Shown here: in pieces, positions 1 to 8,715 of the stretch
Numbering within the stretch: position 1 is the stretch's first letter
How the letters are laid out: each line of letters opens with the position of its first letter
Assembly (NCBI RefSeq): GCF_000682715.1
Contig: NZ_AWFH01000009.1
Span: forward strand, 1 to 60,650
Length of the DNA stretch: 60,650 nt
Reading direction: 5' to 3'
Source of the DNA: Hyphomonas atlantica corrig.
GTDB taxonomy: Bacteria > Pseudomonadota > Alphaproteobacteria > Caulobacterales > Hyphomonadaceae
The notes under the pieces: generated by a model
What the model saw: the letters and a program-made list of their open reading frames with translations, nothing else
Databases searched by the model: none
Told to the model about the DNA's origin: nothing
Position numbers and translations under genes: made by a program

Positions 1-1
1 G

Positions 2-1660
2 ATCTGTCTCATGGTCGCTGACGGGGAACAACTGGTGGCAGACCAGAATACTGACTTCGGACAGATCTATACCCTCCTCAGTGCGAGTTGGGGGCAGGGT
101 GTGAGCGACTTCAACTGGCGCAGCCCGGCAACACCAAGCGTCTATGTTTCCAGTTCCACCTTCGGAAACTGGTCGCTGATTGATCTCTATCCGAACGGGT
201 TCACGCCCCAATTCGGGCAGGAGGAGAATGACCGTGCTGCAATCTTTGGTCTGAAAGGCGCTTTGGCGAGCGGCTTGTCCTACGATATCAGTGCTGCATA
301 CGGAGAAAATCAGATCGACTATTTTCTCTATAACACGATCAATGCGTCCATGGGGCCGGATAGTCCGACGCAGTTTGATGCAGGCGGCTTGCGCCAACAG
401 GAGTTCAATCTGAATGCAGATTTCCAAACCCAGCTCGATACGTCTCTATTCTTCTCCCGACCAATCAATTTGGCCTTTGGCCTTGAAAGCAGACTGGAAC
501 GCTACACCATTGCTGAAGGCGAGCCTGCCTCATATGAAATTGGCCCGGGCGCCGCAGACGGTTTGACTTCGGGATCAAACGGGTTTCCAGGCTATACCCT
601 GGACCAGGCCAAAACATATGATCAGTCCAATTGGGCAGCTTATGTCGACGCCGAGACGCGTCCTGATGAAAATGTACAACTGGGTGTCGCTCTGCGTCTC
701 GAAGAGTTCGATACTTTCGGAAGCACACTGAACGGTAAGCTATCGTATCGTAAAGACTTGCTGGAAGGTTTCGCGCTACGCACCACAGTCTCGACTGGGT
801 TCAAGGCTCCGACACCGGCGCAACTCTTCTCGGAGCGGACATCGCAGGGGGTCGCTCCAGACACGTTGGACGTTTTCACGAATGGTCGTTTTAGCCCTAT
901 CGGACCGGTGGGGGAAATTCTAAGCGGGCGGGGAGGTGTGGATATCTCCGCACTGAAGCCCGAAACTTCGGTGAATCTCTCTGCCGGTTTGGTCTTCCGT
1001 CCTATGGACAGGATGATGGCCAGCCTGGATATCTATCAGACAGACGTCCGAGATCGGATTTTTACATCTGAGTTTTATACGTTGGAACCCAATGAGCGTG
1101 CGCGCCTCGCGGCATTGGGTGTGCCGGGTGGGGAAAGCATTACGGAGGTGGGATTCTTTCAGAACAGCTTCGATACGCGAACGTCCGGCGTGGATCTGGT
1201 GATGGATTACGACGCGCAACTGGCAGCAGGTGACTTAACCCTCGGCCTATCATTCAATTACAACAACACCTATGTGCTAAACTCCAGCTTTGTCCAAAAT
1301 CCCTCGCGAGTAGACCGGTTCGAGCGGCTCTATCCACGTTTCTCCACCCATGCCTCAGCAGAGTTCAGACGCGGAACTTGGTCATTCGATGCCAGACTCA
1401 AATGGATCGGTCCCTGGGTGGATTTTACCGATCAAAATGCAGATTTGATTCAGGAGTTCGGTTCGGAAGTTTTCGTCGATGTCAGTGTGTCGGCTGAGCT
1501 CAGTGACAATTTCACTGTGCGCTTCGGCGTGGAGAACTTATTCAATCAGTATCCGGATGAGGCCGTTCTGGAGGTCAGCAAGGGGCTGATTTATTCCCGC
1601 AACGCCCCCTACGATACTGATGGAGGTCAATACTATGTTCGGCTAACGTCACGCTTTTGA
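2..1660 (+). CDS. TonB-dependent outer-membrane receptor, 5'-truncated by window edge
   Basis: This is the C-terminal part (about 550 residues) of a TonB-dependent receptor; the frame is open to the window edge, so the plug domain and signal peptide lie upstream. What remains is the 22-strand barrel: alternating aromatic/polar strands, the receptor-typical STGFKAPTPAQLF segment (about residue 260) and a final strand ending in RLTSRF, with a C-terminal Phe as the BAM complex expects. It would import a scarce ligand across the outer membrane using TonB-ExbBD energy. The ligand cannot be read from the barrel. It is not obviously in an operon with the next gene, which begins 757 bp downstream. 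Confidence 0.85.
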   Translation: MCLMVADGEQLVADQNTDFGQIYTLLSASWGQGVSDFNWRSPATPSVYVSSSTFGNWSLIDLYPNGFTPQFGQEENDRAAIFGLKGALASGLSYDISAAYGENQIDYFLYNTINASMGPDSPTQFDAGGLRQQEFNLNADFQTQLDTSLFFSRPINLAFGLESRLERYTIAEGEPASYEIGPGAADGLTSGSNGFPGYTLDQAKTYDQSNWAAYVDAETRPDENVQLGVALRLEEFDTFGSTLNGKLSYRKDLLEGFALRTTVSTGFKAPTPAQLFSERTSQGVAPDTLDVFTNGRFSPIGPVGEILSGRGGVDISALKPETSVNLSAGLVFRPMDRMMASLDIYQTDVRDRIFTSEFYTLEPNERARLAALGVPGGESITEVGFFQNSFDTRTSGVDLVMDYDAQLAAGDLTLGLSFNYNNTYVLNSSFVQNPSRVDRFERLYPRFSTHASAEFRRGTWSFDARLKWIGPWVDFTDQNADLIQEFGSEVFVDVSVSAELSDNFTVRFGVENLFNQYPDEAVLEVSKGLIYSRNAPYDTDGGQYYVRLTSRF

Positions 1661-2417
1661 GGTGCTCAATGATAACCGTGAGAGTGCACCTGTGCGAAGC
1701 TGGGGCGCTCGTATCGCCTTACTGTAAGTGTACAGCTGAAATCATGCCAATTTTTGAGACTTCATACTCGAACCAGATCGGGCACATTTGCGCAGGTAGG
1801 GGCTGGCGGCACGAAAGCCGTGCAGACCGTATACCGTCATCAGCTTGTTCCACCTAGGCAGGGGGGGGGGACTCATTCGATATGGGGGCTTCAGGGGCAC
1901 AAAAGAACGATGTGTCGAGCTGCGAAATACACAAAAAATTCACAAAACAGCTTTTGTGAGGGGGCGTCTTCAAGGCGGCCGCTATCGCGTGCAATCAGAG
2001 GGCGGAGTTTTGGGGTTTTTCCATGCATCAAATTGATCGTGTTCTGCTCTTCTTGCGAAGATCAAATTGCTCAGCTTGGCACCAGCAGAGTATTCTACAA
2101 AGACTGTGGAATTAAAGTGCAAACAAAACAATGGTTTGGGTAGATGTTCGGTGCTTCTGTGTCTTGAAGGTGCGTGCATTAGGTAGAGTGCCTCACTTCA
2201 GCTATCCTGTACATGGATACTTTCTTGTAACTCGTGTGACGAGTCCGTGGCAGAGGCTTTGCATACTGTCTGCGGTGCGTTGAGTGATCTGGACATATCG
2301 GTGCGCGCTAACCATCCGGGGTGTCATTCGGGTGTTACATAAGACGTCTAGAGCCCCTTCAGATCGTCGAATCTACGATCGAATGCAATTTGCAAACCAA
2401 TTATTAGGGGTTGGACA
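1661..2417. other. 757-bp gap without a convincing gene; holds a G10 tract
   Basis: Open frames here are short, lack ribosome-binding sites and are rich in Arg/Cys/Ser, as expected of non-coding DNA. The one striking element is a run of ten G at 1861-1870. The right end must carry the promoter of the lipoprotein gene, whose ribosome-binding site (AGGGG) lies about 10 bases before its ATG at 2418. I could not name an insertion sequence or a gene remnant. Confidence 0.6.
1861..1870 (+). repeat. Homopolymeric G10 tract
   Basis: Ten consecutive G in non-coding DNA between two outer-membrane protein genes. It is the longest homopolymer I noticed in the window. Such tracts slip during replication and can vary in length between cells; they are also a common place for sequencing or assembly error. 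Confidence 0.9.
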
Positions 2418-5186
2418 ATGAGACTCAAACTAGCCGCGAGTGCCTTGGCGCTTGCTCTCGCAGCCTGTTCGCAGGGCAGCGACATTTCTTCACCAGGAAC
2501 GACAACCCCAACGACGCCTCCAGGAGGCGGTAGCGATGGCGGCGGTGACGGCGGTTCAGGTTCCGCTGAATGCCCCGCAGCCTTTACTGAAGGCGAAGCT
2601 GTTGCTGGCCTGACCACATGTAATCTGTCCGGCACCTATCTCGCGAATGTTACGCTTGAGAATATTGAGGGGCTGGCCTACCGCATCGACGGTCGGATCG
2701 ACATCGGCGCTGACACGGGTGCAGACGGCAATCTCGCCGGCGGCCAGGGCGTGACGATGACGATTGATCCTGGCGTCACGCTGTTCGGTGAATCCGGCTC
2801 TGACTACATCGTCGTTAATCGCGGATCCCAGCTGGTAGCGGATGGCGAACGCGCGGCACCGATCGTCATGACAAGCGCCGACGACCTTGAGCGCCAGGCC
2901 GATAGCGACGCGTCAAATGATGACGGTGGTGACAACATCTCTGAGTGGGGTGGTCTGGTCATTCTGGGCCAAGCGCCAATCAACCGCTGCCGCGATGCAG
3001 CGACCCCAGGCACTGTGGATTGTGAAAACCTTGTTGAAGGCGTGACCAATCCGGAAGCCGTTTATGGTGGCGACGACTCCAACGACAATAGCGGCATCCT
3101 CCGTTACTTGCAGGTCCGTTTCGCTGGTTTTGCTATCAACACAGCTGGTAACGAACTGAACGGCATCACCTTCGCAGGTGTCGGCAACGGCACGACCGTC
3201 GATTATGTTCAGGTTCACAACAACTCTGACGACGGCGTCGAGTTCTTCGGCGGAAACGTCAACGTTCGCCACCTCGTGCTGACCGGCAACGATGATGACT
3301 CCATCGACACTGACAACGGCTACCAAGGCTCAATTCAGTACGCTCTGGTCACTCAACGTGAAAACGGTGGTGACAACATTGTGGAAGCATCCAGCGCCGG
3401 GAACGGTGTAACGCCACTTTCAAACGCGAACATTTCCAACTTCACCTTCGTCGGTAATCGTACGAACGCTTTCCGCCTGAACACAGGTACGGTTGGCCGC
3501 TATGTCAACGGCGTCGTGAACTACGGCAAGGAATGTATGCGCTGGCAGGATAGTGCTGGTGATGGCACTGCCGGATTTACGGCTGGTTCTGATCCGGCTT
3601 TTGACTCGGTCCTGTTCGACTGTGACCTCGGCCTGACCACGAGCAACTCCGAAACGGCAACCGCTGAAGCATCTGTTGCGGCAGGTACCAACAACTCAAC
3701 CGACGTCAGCGACTCCCTCGCTTCGCAGTTCTTCCCTGGACCGAACGAGCAGGCTGTCACGCCATTTGATGCAACGACGCTGTCCAGCTTCTTCGAGCCT
3801 GTCACCTACATCGGTGCATTTGGTCCCGACGAATCGGTCACGGAAAACTGGGCGTCTGGTTGGTCATTCGCAGTGTTCCCTGAGCCTGAATGCCCATCCG
3901 GAACAACCGATAGCGGCTTTGACCTCCAAGGTCAGAATGTCTGCCAAGTCAGCGGTATCCTGACGGACGATGTCCGCCTGACCCGTGGCAACATCTACGA
4001 AATCGTTGGACGGGTTGATGTCGGTATCGACGTCGGTGCTGACGGTTCCGCTACGGATGGCGACCCAGCTGCCCTGACTATCGAATCTGGCGTGACCATG
4101 TTCGGTGATGAGGGGGAAGACTACATCGTTGTGAACCGCGGTTCGCAGATCTTCTCCAACGGTACTCGCGAGAACCCCGTCATCATGACGTCTGAGGCTG
4201 ATCTTACGAACAGCCAGGTTGATGCAGAAAATGCCATCGGTGAATGGGGCGGCGTGGTTATTCTCGGCCGCGCACCAATCAATCGCTGCCGTGACGCTGC
4301 AACGCCAGGCACGGTCGCATGTGAAAACCTCGTTGAAGGTGTGACCAATCCAGAAGCCGTTTACGGTGGTGCAACCGCTGATGATGACAGCGGCTCGATC
4401 CGCTTCACACAAGTTCGCCACGCTGGCTTCGCAATCAACACAGCTGGTAACGAACTGAACGGCATCACCTTCGCTGGTGTTGGAACCGGAACTGAAGTTG
4501 AATACATTCAGGTCCACAACAACGCGGACGACGGGGTCGAATTCTTCGGTGGCGGCGTCAACGTGAAGTACCTGGTGCTGACCGGCAACGACGATGACTC
4601 GATCGATACGGACAATGGCTACAATGGCTCCATTCAGTATGCCATCGTGGTTCAGCGCGAAAGCGGCGGTGACAATATCGTTGAAGCCTCCAGCGCTGGT
4701 TCTGGTGTCACGCCACTGTCGAACGCCAAAATTTCCAACTTCACTTTCGTCGGTAACCGCACGAACGCCTTCCGCCTGAACACAGGTACGGTTGGTCGTT
4801 ACGTCAACGGCGTTGTGAACTACGGAAAAGAGTGCATGCGTTGGCAGGATAGCGCCGGTGATGGCAACACGACGTATGATGCCGGATCGGACCCCGCTTT
4901 CGACTCGGTACTGTTTGACTGTGACCTCGGCCTAACCACGTCGAATTCCGAAACGGCAATCGCTGAAGCGTCTGTTGCAGCTGGCACAAACAACTCAACG
5001 ACGACCGCGTCGACGCTGTCTTCCACGTTTGTAAATGGAGCCGCCGAGTCTGGTGTCACTGCATTTGATGTCACGACGATTTCGTCCGATCTCGACCCGG
5101 TTGATTACATCGGCGCCGTCAAGGACAGCTCTGACACATGGTGGCAGGGATGGTCCTGCGGACTGGAAGCTAGCGACGCTTGCTAG
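2418..5186 (+). CDS. Large surface lipoprotein of two tandem homologous units, partner of TonB receptor
   Basis: The 922-residue product starts with a lipoprotein signal peptide and lipobox LAAC (Cys17), then a Gly/Ser/Asp-rich linker (about 36-50) that could hold it off the outer membrane. The rest is two copies of one unit, residues 52-491 and 492-922. Each begins with a Cys-Pro pair and carries WGG(L/V)VILG, APINRCRDAATPGTV, NLVEGVTNPEAVYGG, GNDDDSIDTDNGY and GKECMRWQDSAGDG. The Gly/Asn/Asp-rich short strands suggest a right-handed beta-helix (inference). Proteins with WGGLVILG-type motifs recur beside TonB receptors in Proteobacteria and Bacteroidetes; their function is largely unassigned as far as I know. 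The receptor follows 131 bp downstream. Surface ligand capture for that receptor is the most likely job. Confidence 0.8.
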   Translation: MRLKLAASALALALAACSQGSDISSPGTTTPTTPPGGGSDGGGDGGSGSAECPAAFTEGEAVAGLTTCNLSGTYLANVTLENIEGLAYRIDGRIDIGADTGADGNLAGGQGVTMTIDPGVTLFGESGSDYIVVNRGSQLVADGERAAPIVMTSADDLERQADSDASNDDGGDNISEWGGLVILGQAPINRCRDAATPGTVDCENLVEGVTNPEAVYGGDDSNDNSGILRYLQVRFAGFAINTAGNELNGITFAGVGNGTTVDYVQVHNNSDDGVEFFGGNVNVRHLVLTGNDDDSIDTDNGYQGSIQYALVTQRENGGDNIVEASSAGNGVTPLSNANISNFTFVGNRTNAFRLNTGTVGRYVNGVVNYGKECMRWQDSAGDGTAGFTAGSDPAFDSVLFDCDLGLTTSNSETATAEASVAAGTNNSTDVSDSLASQFFPGPNEQAVTPFDATTLSSFFEPVTYIGAFGPDESVTENWASGWSFAVFPEPECPSGTTDSGFDLQGQNVCQVSGILTDDVRLTRGNIYEIVGRVDVGIDVGADGSATDGDPAALTIESGVTMFGDEGEDYIVVNRGSQIFSNGTRENPVIMTSEADLTNSQVDAENAIGEWGGVVILGRAPINRCRDAATPGTVACENLVEGVTNPEAVYGGATADDDSGSIRFTQVRHAGFAINTAGNELNGITFAGVGTGTEVEYIQVHNNADDGVEFFGGGVNVKYLVLTGNDDDSIDTDNGYNGSIQYAIVVQRESGGDNIVEASSAGSGVTPLSNAKISNFTFVGNRTNAFRLNTGTVGRYVNGVVNYGKECMRWQDSAGDGNTTYDAGSDPAFDSVLFDCDLGLTTSNSETAIAEASVAAGTNNSTTTASTLSSTFVNGAAESGVTAFDVTTISSDLDPVDYIGAVKDSSDTWWQGWSCGLEASDAC
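2571..5183 (+). repeat. Tandem intragenic duplication (two units of about 1.3 kb)
   Basis: Unit 1 runs 2571-3890 and unit 2 runs 3891-5183. Matching core segments are 1299 bp apart (for example 3138 and 4437, both starting AACACAGCTGGTAACGAACT). The central and later parts of each unit are nearly identical in DNA and protein, while the first 100 or so residues have diverged. This pattern suits an old duplication with later gene conversion of the core. Confidence 0.9.
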
Positions 5187-5202
5187 CCAGAGGCATTTGC
5201 GG

Positions 5203-5230
5203 GGTGCGGGCAACGAGCGTTGCCCGCACC
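5203..5230 (+). terminator. Stem-loop between lipoprotein and TonB receptor genes
   Basis: GGTGCGGGCAA (5203-5213) pairs perfectly with TTGCCCGCACC (5220-5230) around a six-base loop. No T-run follows. It sits 17 bases after the lipoprotein stop and 88 bases before the receptor start, so it could be a partial terminator or an mRNA-stabilising hairpin that sets the ratio of the two proteins. Confidence 0.6.
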
Positions 5231-5317
5231 TTGCACCTACACAGGTTTGTATTTCCCGAGAGTTCGAGGGGCATTTCTATCACGAACGACTGGGTAAAAA
5301 TTCACAAGGACAGTCTC

Positions 5318-7930
5318 ATGAGACACCAATTGCTAAAAGGGACTTTGCTGTTCGGGACAGCGCTAGCCCTGGCAAACCACATTCCCGCCGTTGCGCAAGA
5401 AGCTCCATCTGAGCAGGAAGAAACCGCCGAAGAAGCACGTGAACTGGAAACGGTTGTTGTTCGAGGCGAGTACATCCCCGCACCCCAACGTGAAACGTCG
5501 CAGGTCGCATCGTTTCTCGCGCCGGAAGACTTGGCTCGCCAAGGCGACTCCAACGCTGCGCTCGCACTGACCCGCTTGTCGGGTCTTAGTATTGTTTCGG
5601 ACAAATTTGCCTATGTTCGCGGTCTGGGTGACCGCTACTCGGCGGCACTTTTGAACGGTTCGCCGCTTCCCAGTCCAGAACCACTTCGCCGGACAGTTCC
5701 ACTGGACCTGTTTCCGTCTAACGCTCTTGACGGTGCAACCGTCCAAAAAACCTTCTCGGTAAACTATCCGGGCGAATTCGGTGGCGGCATCATCGACCTG
5801 CAAACGCTTCGCCAACCAAACGAGAACTTCTTTCACGTAAAGCTTGGTGCCAGTGCAAACACGGCGACCACCTTCGACAAGGGCATCTTCGTTCGCGGTT
5901 CTGACACGGACTGGAGCGGTTATGATGATGGTCTGCGCAATTTCCCGCAACCATTGGGACTCGTACTGAGCCTGGACCAAAGCTTGAACAGCCTTGATGA
6001 CGACGCCATCGAAGCTGTGGGTGAGAGCCTCGTAAACACGCCTCTGAATGTCATTCAGGAAAAGGACCTGGAACCAAACTATAACGGTTCTGTTGAGTTC
6101 GGCCGGATCGTTGAAGGCAAGGAGTTTGACCTCGGCATCATTGGTGTTGCCGGATTTGACTCCGGTTGGGCCACCAAGCAAGCGACTCGCCAATTTGTTC
6201 AGGGCGGTGTGCTCGGAAACGACTATCAGACGCTGGAAACGAACTACAACGCGACCGTTAACGCACTAAGTTCTGCGACCATCAACTGGTATTCCGGTCA
6301 TGAAGTCCAGGCGACTGTATTCTACGTGCATGACACGTCGAAAGAAGCCCAGATTGATACCGGTACGGACTTCAACGCGCAGGGTAGCTCTGGCGAAATC
6401 TTCGACGAATCCTCAGGCTGGTTTGAGCGGGGCCTTCTGTTTGGTCAGCTTCGCGGCGAGCACACGTTTGATGATCTCGTCCTGTCCTGGCGCGGTTCGG
6501 TCGCTCAATCGACGCGTGACGCGCCGTATGAGCGTTCGCTTCGTCGCTACATCAACGATGACGGTGTTCCGGCCTATCAGGTCGCGAACAGCTACGACAT
6601 TCGCTTCTCCGACCTTACCGATGATATCAAAGGAATCGGCGGCGATGCGGAATACACAATTGAGCTGAGCGATTCCCGTGAGGCGGTCCTGTCGGGCGGT
6701 TTTGACGTTTCCTCGACCGAGCGTGAATACAATTTCTACGCTTTCCGTTTTGCCGGCGGCAACTCGATCTCTGAAGATATTCAGATCCAACGCCCCGACT
6801 TCCTGTTCAGCCCTGACAATATCGACCCACAGCGTTTCGTGCTGCAGGAAATCACCACGCCAAACGACTCCTATGAGGGTCAGTTGGATGTTTATGCCGC
6901 CTATGTCGAGGGCGACATTGAGTGGACGGACTTCATCCAGACCACGCTGGGCCTTCGCTATGAAGAAGCCCAACAGACAGTCAACACGTTCGACCGTTTC
7001 GGCAATGAAGGCGCCGGTGCAGTCGATCTCGAAAATGACTATCTGCTGCCATCCTTGACGTTCACGTGGAACTTCGCTGAAGATCTGCAACTGCGTCTTG
7101 GATATTCCCAGACAATTGCTCGCCCACAATTCCGGGAACTCGCTCTTTCGAATTATTTCGATCCAGAAAGTGAGCGCTCCTATCGGGGTAATAACGGGCT
7201 GGTCGATACAGAGCTGACAAACTACGATGCGCGCCTTGAGTACTATCTTGGCCCGAACGAGTTCATCACGATTGCAGGTTTCTACAAGGAACTAGAAAAT
7301 CCTATCGAGGAAATCCAGTACTCCACTTCAACCTTCGTGTTCGAAACAACGTTCATCAACTCACCGAAAGCCGAACTGTTCGGCGGTGAATTCGAGTATC
7401 GTACTCTGTTCGAATTCCCGTTCGATAATTCGTTCTTCAACGATCGCGACGGCCGGTTCTCCATCAACTACACCTACACGTCTTCAGAAGTGCAGGCTGA
7501 TGAGAATGATCAGGTTTTCGATCCGATTTCCCGGTCTCTGCGTGACGCCAGCTTCTTCGGTCTGGATGGATCTGACTTGCAAGGCACGCCGGAAAACATT
7601 CTGAATGCTCAGTTTGGTTGGGAATCTGACGTCGAACAGCTCACTCTACTCGTGGGTTGGGTTGATGATCGTATTCTCCAGCGCGGCATTGATCTGCCGG
7701 GCGCGGCTCTGCCGGATATCATCGAAGATCCAGGTATTCAGTTGGACCTCGTCTACAACCGTGATTTCGAAGTGGTTGGACGCGAATTCACGCTGGGGCT
7801 CAGCGGGCGCAATCTGCTTGATGAAGCTCATGAAGAGTATCAGATCAGCGAAGGTGAACTTGGACGTACTGAGTTCAATACGTATGATCGTGGTCAGACC
7901 TTCTCGGTCAGTCTGACAGCTAAGTTCTAG
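5318..7930 (+). CDS. TonB-dependent receptor paired with the duplicated lipoprotein
   Basis: The 870-residue receptor starts at the ATG at 5318, eight bases after an AAGGA site; this start gives a clean signal peptide ending near AVAQEA, which the longer upstream frame would spoil. A TonB-box-like ETVVVRG follows, then the plug domain with VRGLGDRYSAALLNGSPLP, a segment typical of receptors that sit beside WGG-motif lipoproteins or exported proteins. The barrel follows and ends in a C-terminal Phe (SLTAKF). It should transport, with TonB energy, whatever ligand the lipoprotein encoded just upstream captures. The substrate is unknown. A terminator follows 25 bases after the stop. Confidence 0.88.
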   Translation: MRHQLLKGTLLFGTALALANHIPAVAQEAPSEQEETAEEARELETVVVRGEYIPAPQRETSQVASFLAPEDLARQGDSNAALALTRLSGLSIVSDKFAYVRGLGDRYSAALLNGSPLPSPEPLRRTVPLDLFPSNALDGATVQKTFSVNYPGEFGGGIIDLQTLRQPNENFFHVKLGASANTATTFDKGIFVRGSDTDWSGYDDGLRNFPQPLGLVLSLDQSLNSLDDDAIEAVGESLVNTPLNVIQEKDLEPNYNGSVEFGRIVEGKEFDLGIIGVAGFDSGWATKQATRQFVQGGVLGNDYQTLETNYNATVNALSSATINWYSGHEVQATVFYVHDTSKEAQIDTGTDFNAQGSSGEIFDESSGWFERGLLFGQLRGEHTFDDLVLSWRGSVAQSTRDAPYERSLRRYINDDGVPAYQVANSYDIRFSDLTDDIKGIGGDAEYTIELSDSREAVLSGGFDVSSTEREYNFYAFRFAGGNSISEDIQIQRPDFLFSPDNIDPQRFVLQEITTPNDSYEGQLDVYAAYVEGDIEWTDFIQTTLGLRYEEAQQTVNTFDRFGNEGAGAVDLENDYLLPSLTFTWNFAEDLQLRLGYSQTIARPQFRELALSNYFDPESERSYRGNNGLVDTELTNYDARLEYYLGPNEFITIAGFYKELENPIEEIQYSTSTFVFETTFINSPKAELFGGEFEYRTLFEFPFDNSFFNDRDGRFSINYTYTSSEVQADENDQVFDPISRSLRDASFFGLDGSDLQGTPENILNAQFGWESDVEQLTLLVGWVDDRILQRGIDLPGAALPDIIEDPGIQLDLVYNRDFEVVGREFTLGLSGRNLLDEAHEEYQISEGELGRTEFNTYDRGQTFSVSLTAKF

Positions 7931-7955
7931 ATCCAGTCAGATCGGTTTAAAAGAC

Positions 7956-7990
7956 AGCGCCCCTTGCCTGGTATTCAGGCGAGGGGCGCT
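7956..7990. terminator. Terminator between convergent TonB receptor and DUF2892 gene
   Basis: AGCGCCCCTTGCCTG (7956-7970) pairs with CAGGCGAGGGGCGCT (7976-7990) with one G-T mismatch and a five-base loop, followed by TTGATT. It lies between two converging genes and may serve both strands, though the T-run is weak. Confidence 0.7.
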
Positions 7991-8034
7991 TTGATTCAGG
8001 TGGGGCAAAAGCGTTCTTCGGCCTTCATGGTCCT

Positions 8035-8238
8035 TCAGCGAAACGCAGAGCCGCTGCGAACGCCGAACAGTTTGAAGATCAGTGCCGCGGGGCAGAATCC
8101 CGTGAAAGCAGCCTGAACCATGTTCAGGCCAGCAAACGCGGTAAGAAGCAGCCAGTAGGGCGAAACCCAGTATCCGAGAGCAAGGCTCACGAGAACGATC
8201 AAGCCTGCGAATGCCAGAACGGCGCGGTCAAGGTTCAT
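8035..8238 (-). CDS. DUF2892 (YgaP C-terminal type) inner-membrane protein
   Basis: A 67-residue protein with two hydrophobic segments (about 8-24 and 29-45) and GFCPAALIFKLFG near the end, matching the small DUF2892 membrane domain that in E. coli YgaP is fused to a rhodanese. Here the rhodanese is a separate gene across the divergent promoter (10128-10493). It is the last gene of the leftward sqr-trxC operon, 19 bp after trxC, with GGAGT ahead of its ATG. It probably works with sulfane-sulfur chemistry at the inner membrane; the exact role is unknown. Confidence 0.82.
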   Translation of the reverse strand: MNLDRAVLAFAGLIVLVSLALGYWVSPYWLLLTAFAGLNMVQAAFTGFCPAALIFKLFGVRSGSAFR

Positions 8239-8257
8239 TGCAATACTCCGTGTTAAG

Positions 8258-8713
8258 TCAGATTTCCGTTAGAGACGCTGCGATGTTTGAGTTGTTGATC
8301 CATTCGGTCATCATTTGCGATGTCATAACTCCTGCGCGCTGATCCACGATGGAGCCCGATTGAAACATGAGCAGGGCGGGAATTCCGCGAACGTTCAATG
8401 CCGCGCCAGCATTCGGAAACGCTTCAGTGTTCAGTTTCAGAAAACGCAAAGCTCCGCCATAGTGCTTTGCTGTTTCCATGTAGGCTGGTGCCATCATTCG
8501 ACAGGGGCCGCACCAAGGCGCCCAAACATCCAGTAGGAATGAGCCCTCATCTTTCGCCAACAAGCGATTCAATACGGTTTCGCTGATATCAATTGGCGTG
8601 TCGGCTGAGAGCTTTGACTTACATGCCCCACACTGGCCGCTTGCTAATTGCTTGTTAGTGGGCACTCGGTTTATCCTGCCGCATTTTGTGCAAACAATGT
8701 GTTTGGTCGCCAT
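8258..8713 (-). CDS. trxC: Thioredoxin 2 (TrxC), zinc-binding N-terminus
   Basis: A 151-residue thioredoxin with the N-terminal double CxxC module of the TrxC class (CTKC near residue 8 and CGAC near residue 29, zinc ligands in E. coli Trx2) and the active site WAPWCGPC at about 68-75. It reduces protein disulfides and can release persulfide sulfur. I chose the ATG at 8713, two bases after the sqr stop, because the longer frame only reads antisense-frame sequence inside sqr and the CxxC module follows directly. Tight spacing to sqr implies translational coupling and a role in sulfide oxidation products or in oxidative stress. Confidence 0.9.
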   Translation of the reverse strand: MATKHIVCTKCGRINRVPTNKQLASGQCGACKSKLSADTPIDISETVLNRLLAKDEGSFLLDVWAPWCGPCRMMAPAYMETAKHYGGALRFLKLNTEAFPNAGAALNVRGIPALLMFQSGSIVDQRAGVMTSQMMTEWINNSNIAASLTEI

Positions 8714-8715
8714 TA

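Noticed and set aside
1754..2143. A 129-residue open frame across the G10 tract
   Set aside because: No ribosome-binding site, odd composition, and other frames cross the same region; no recognisable motif.
5363..6193. A long open frame antisense to the TonB receptor
   Set aside because: It is the shadow of the coding frame in GC-rich codons; it has no start signal and no domain.
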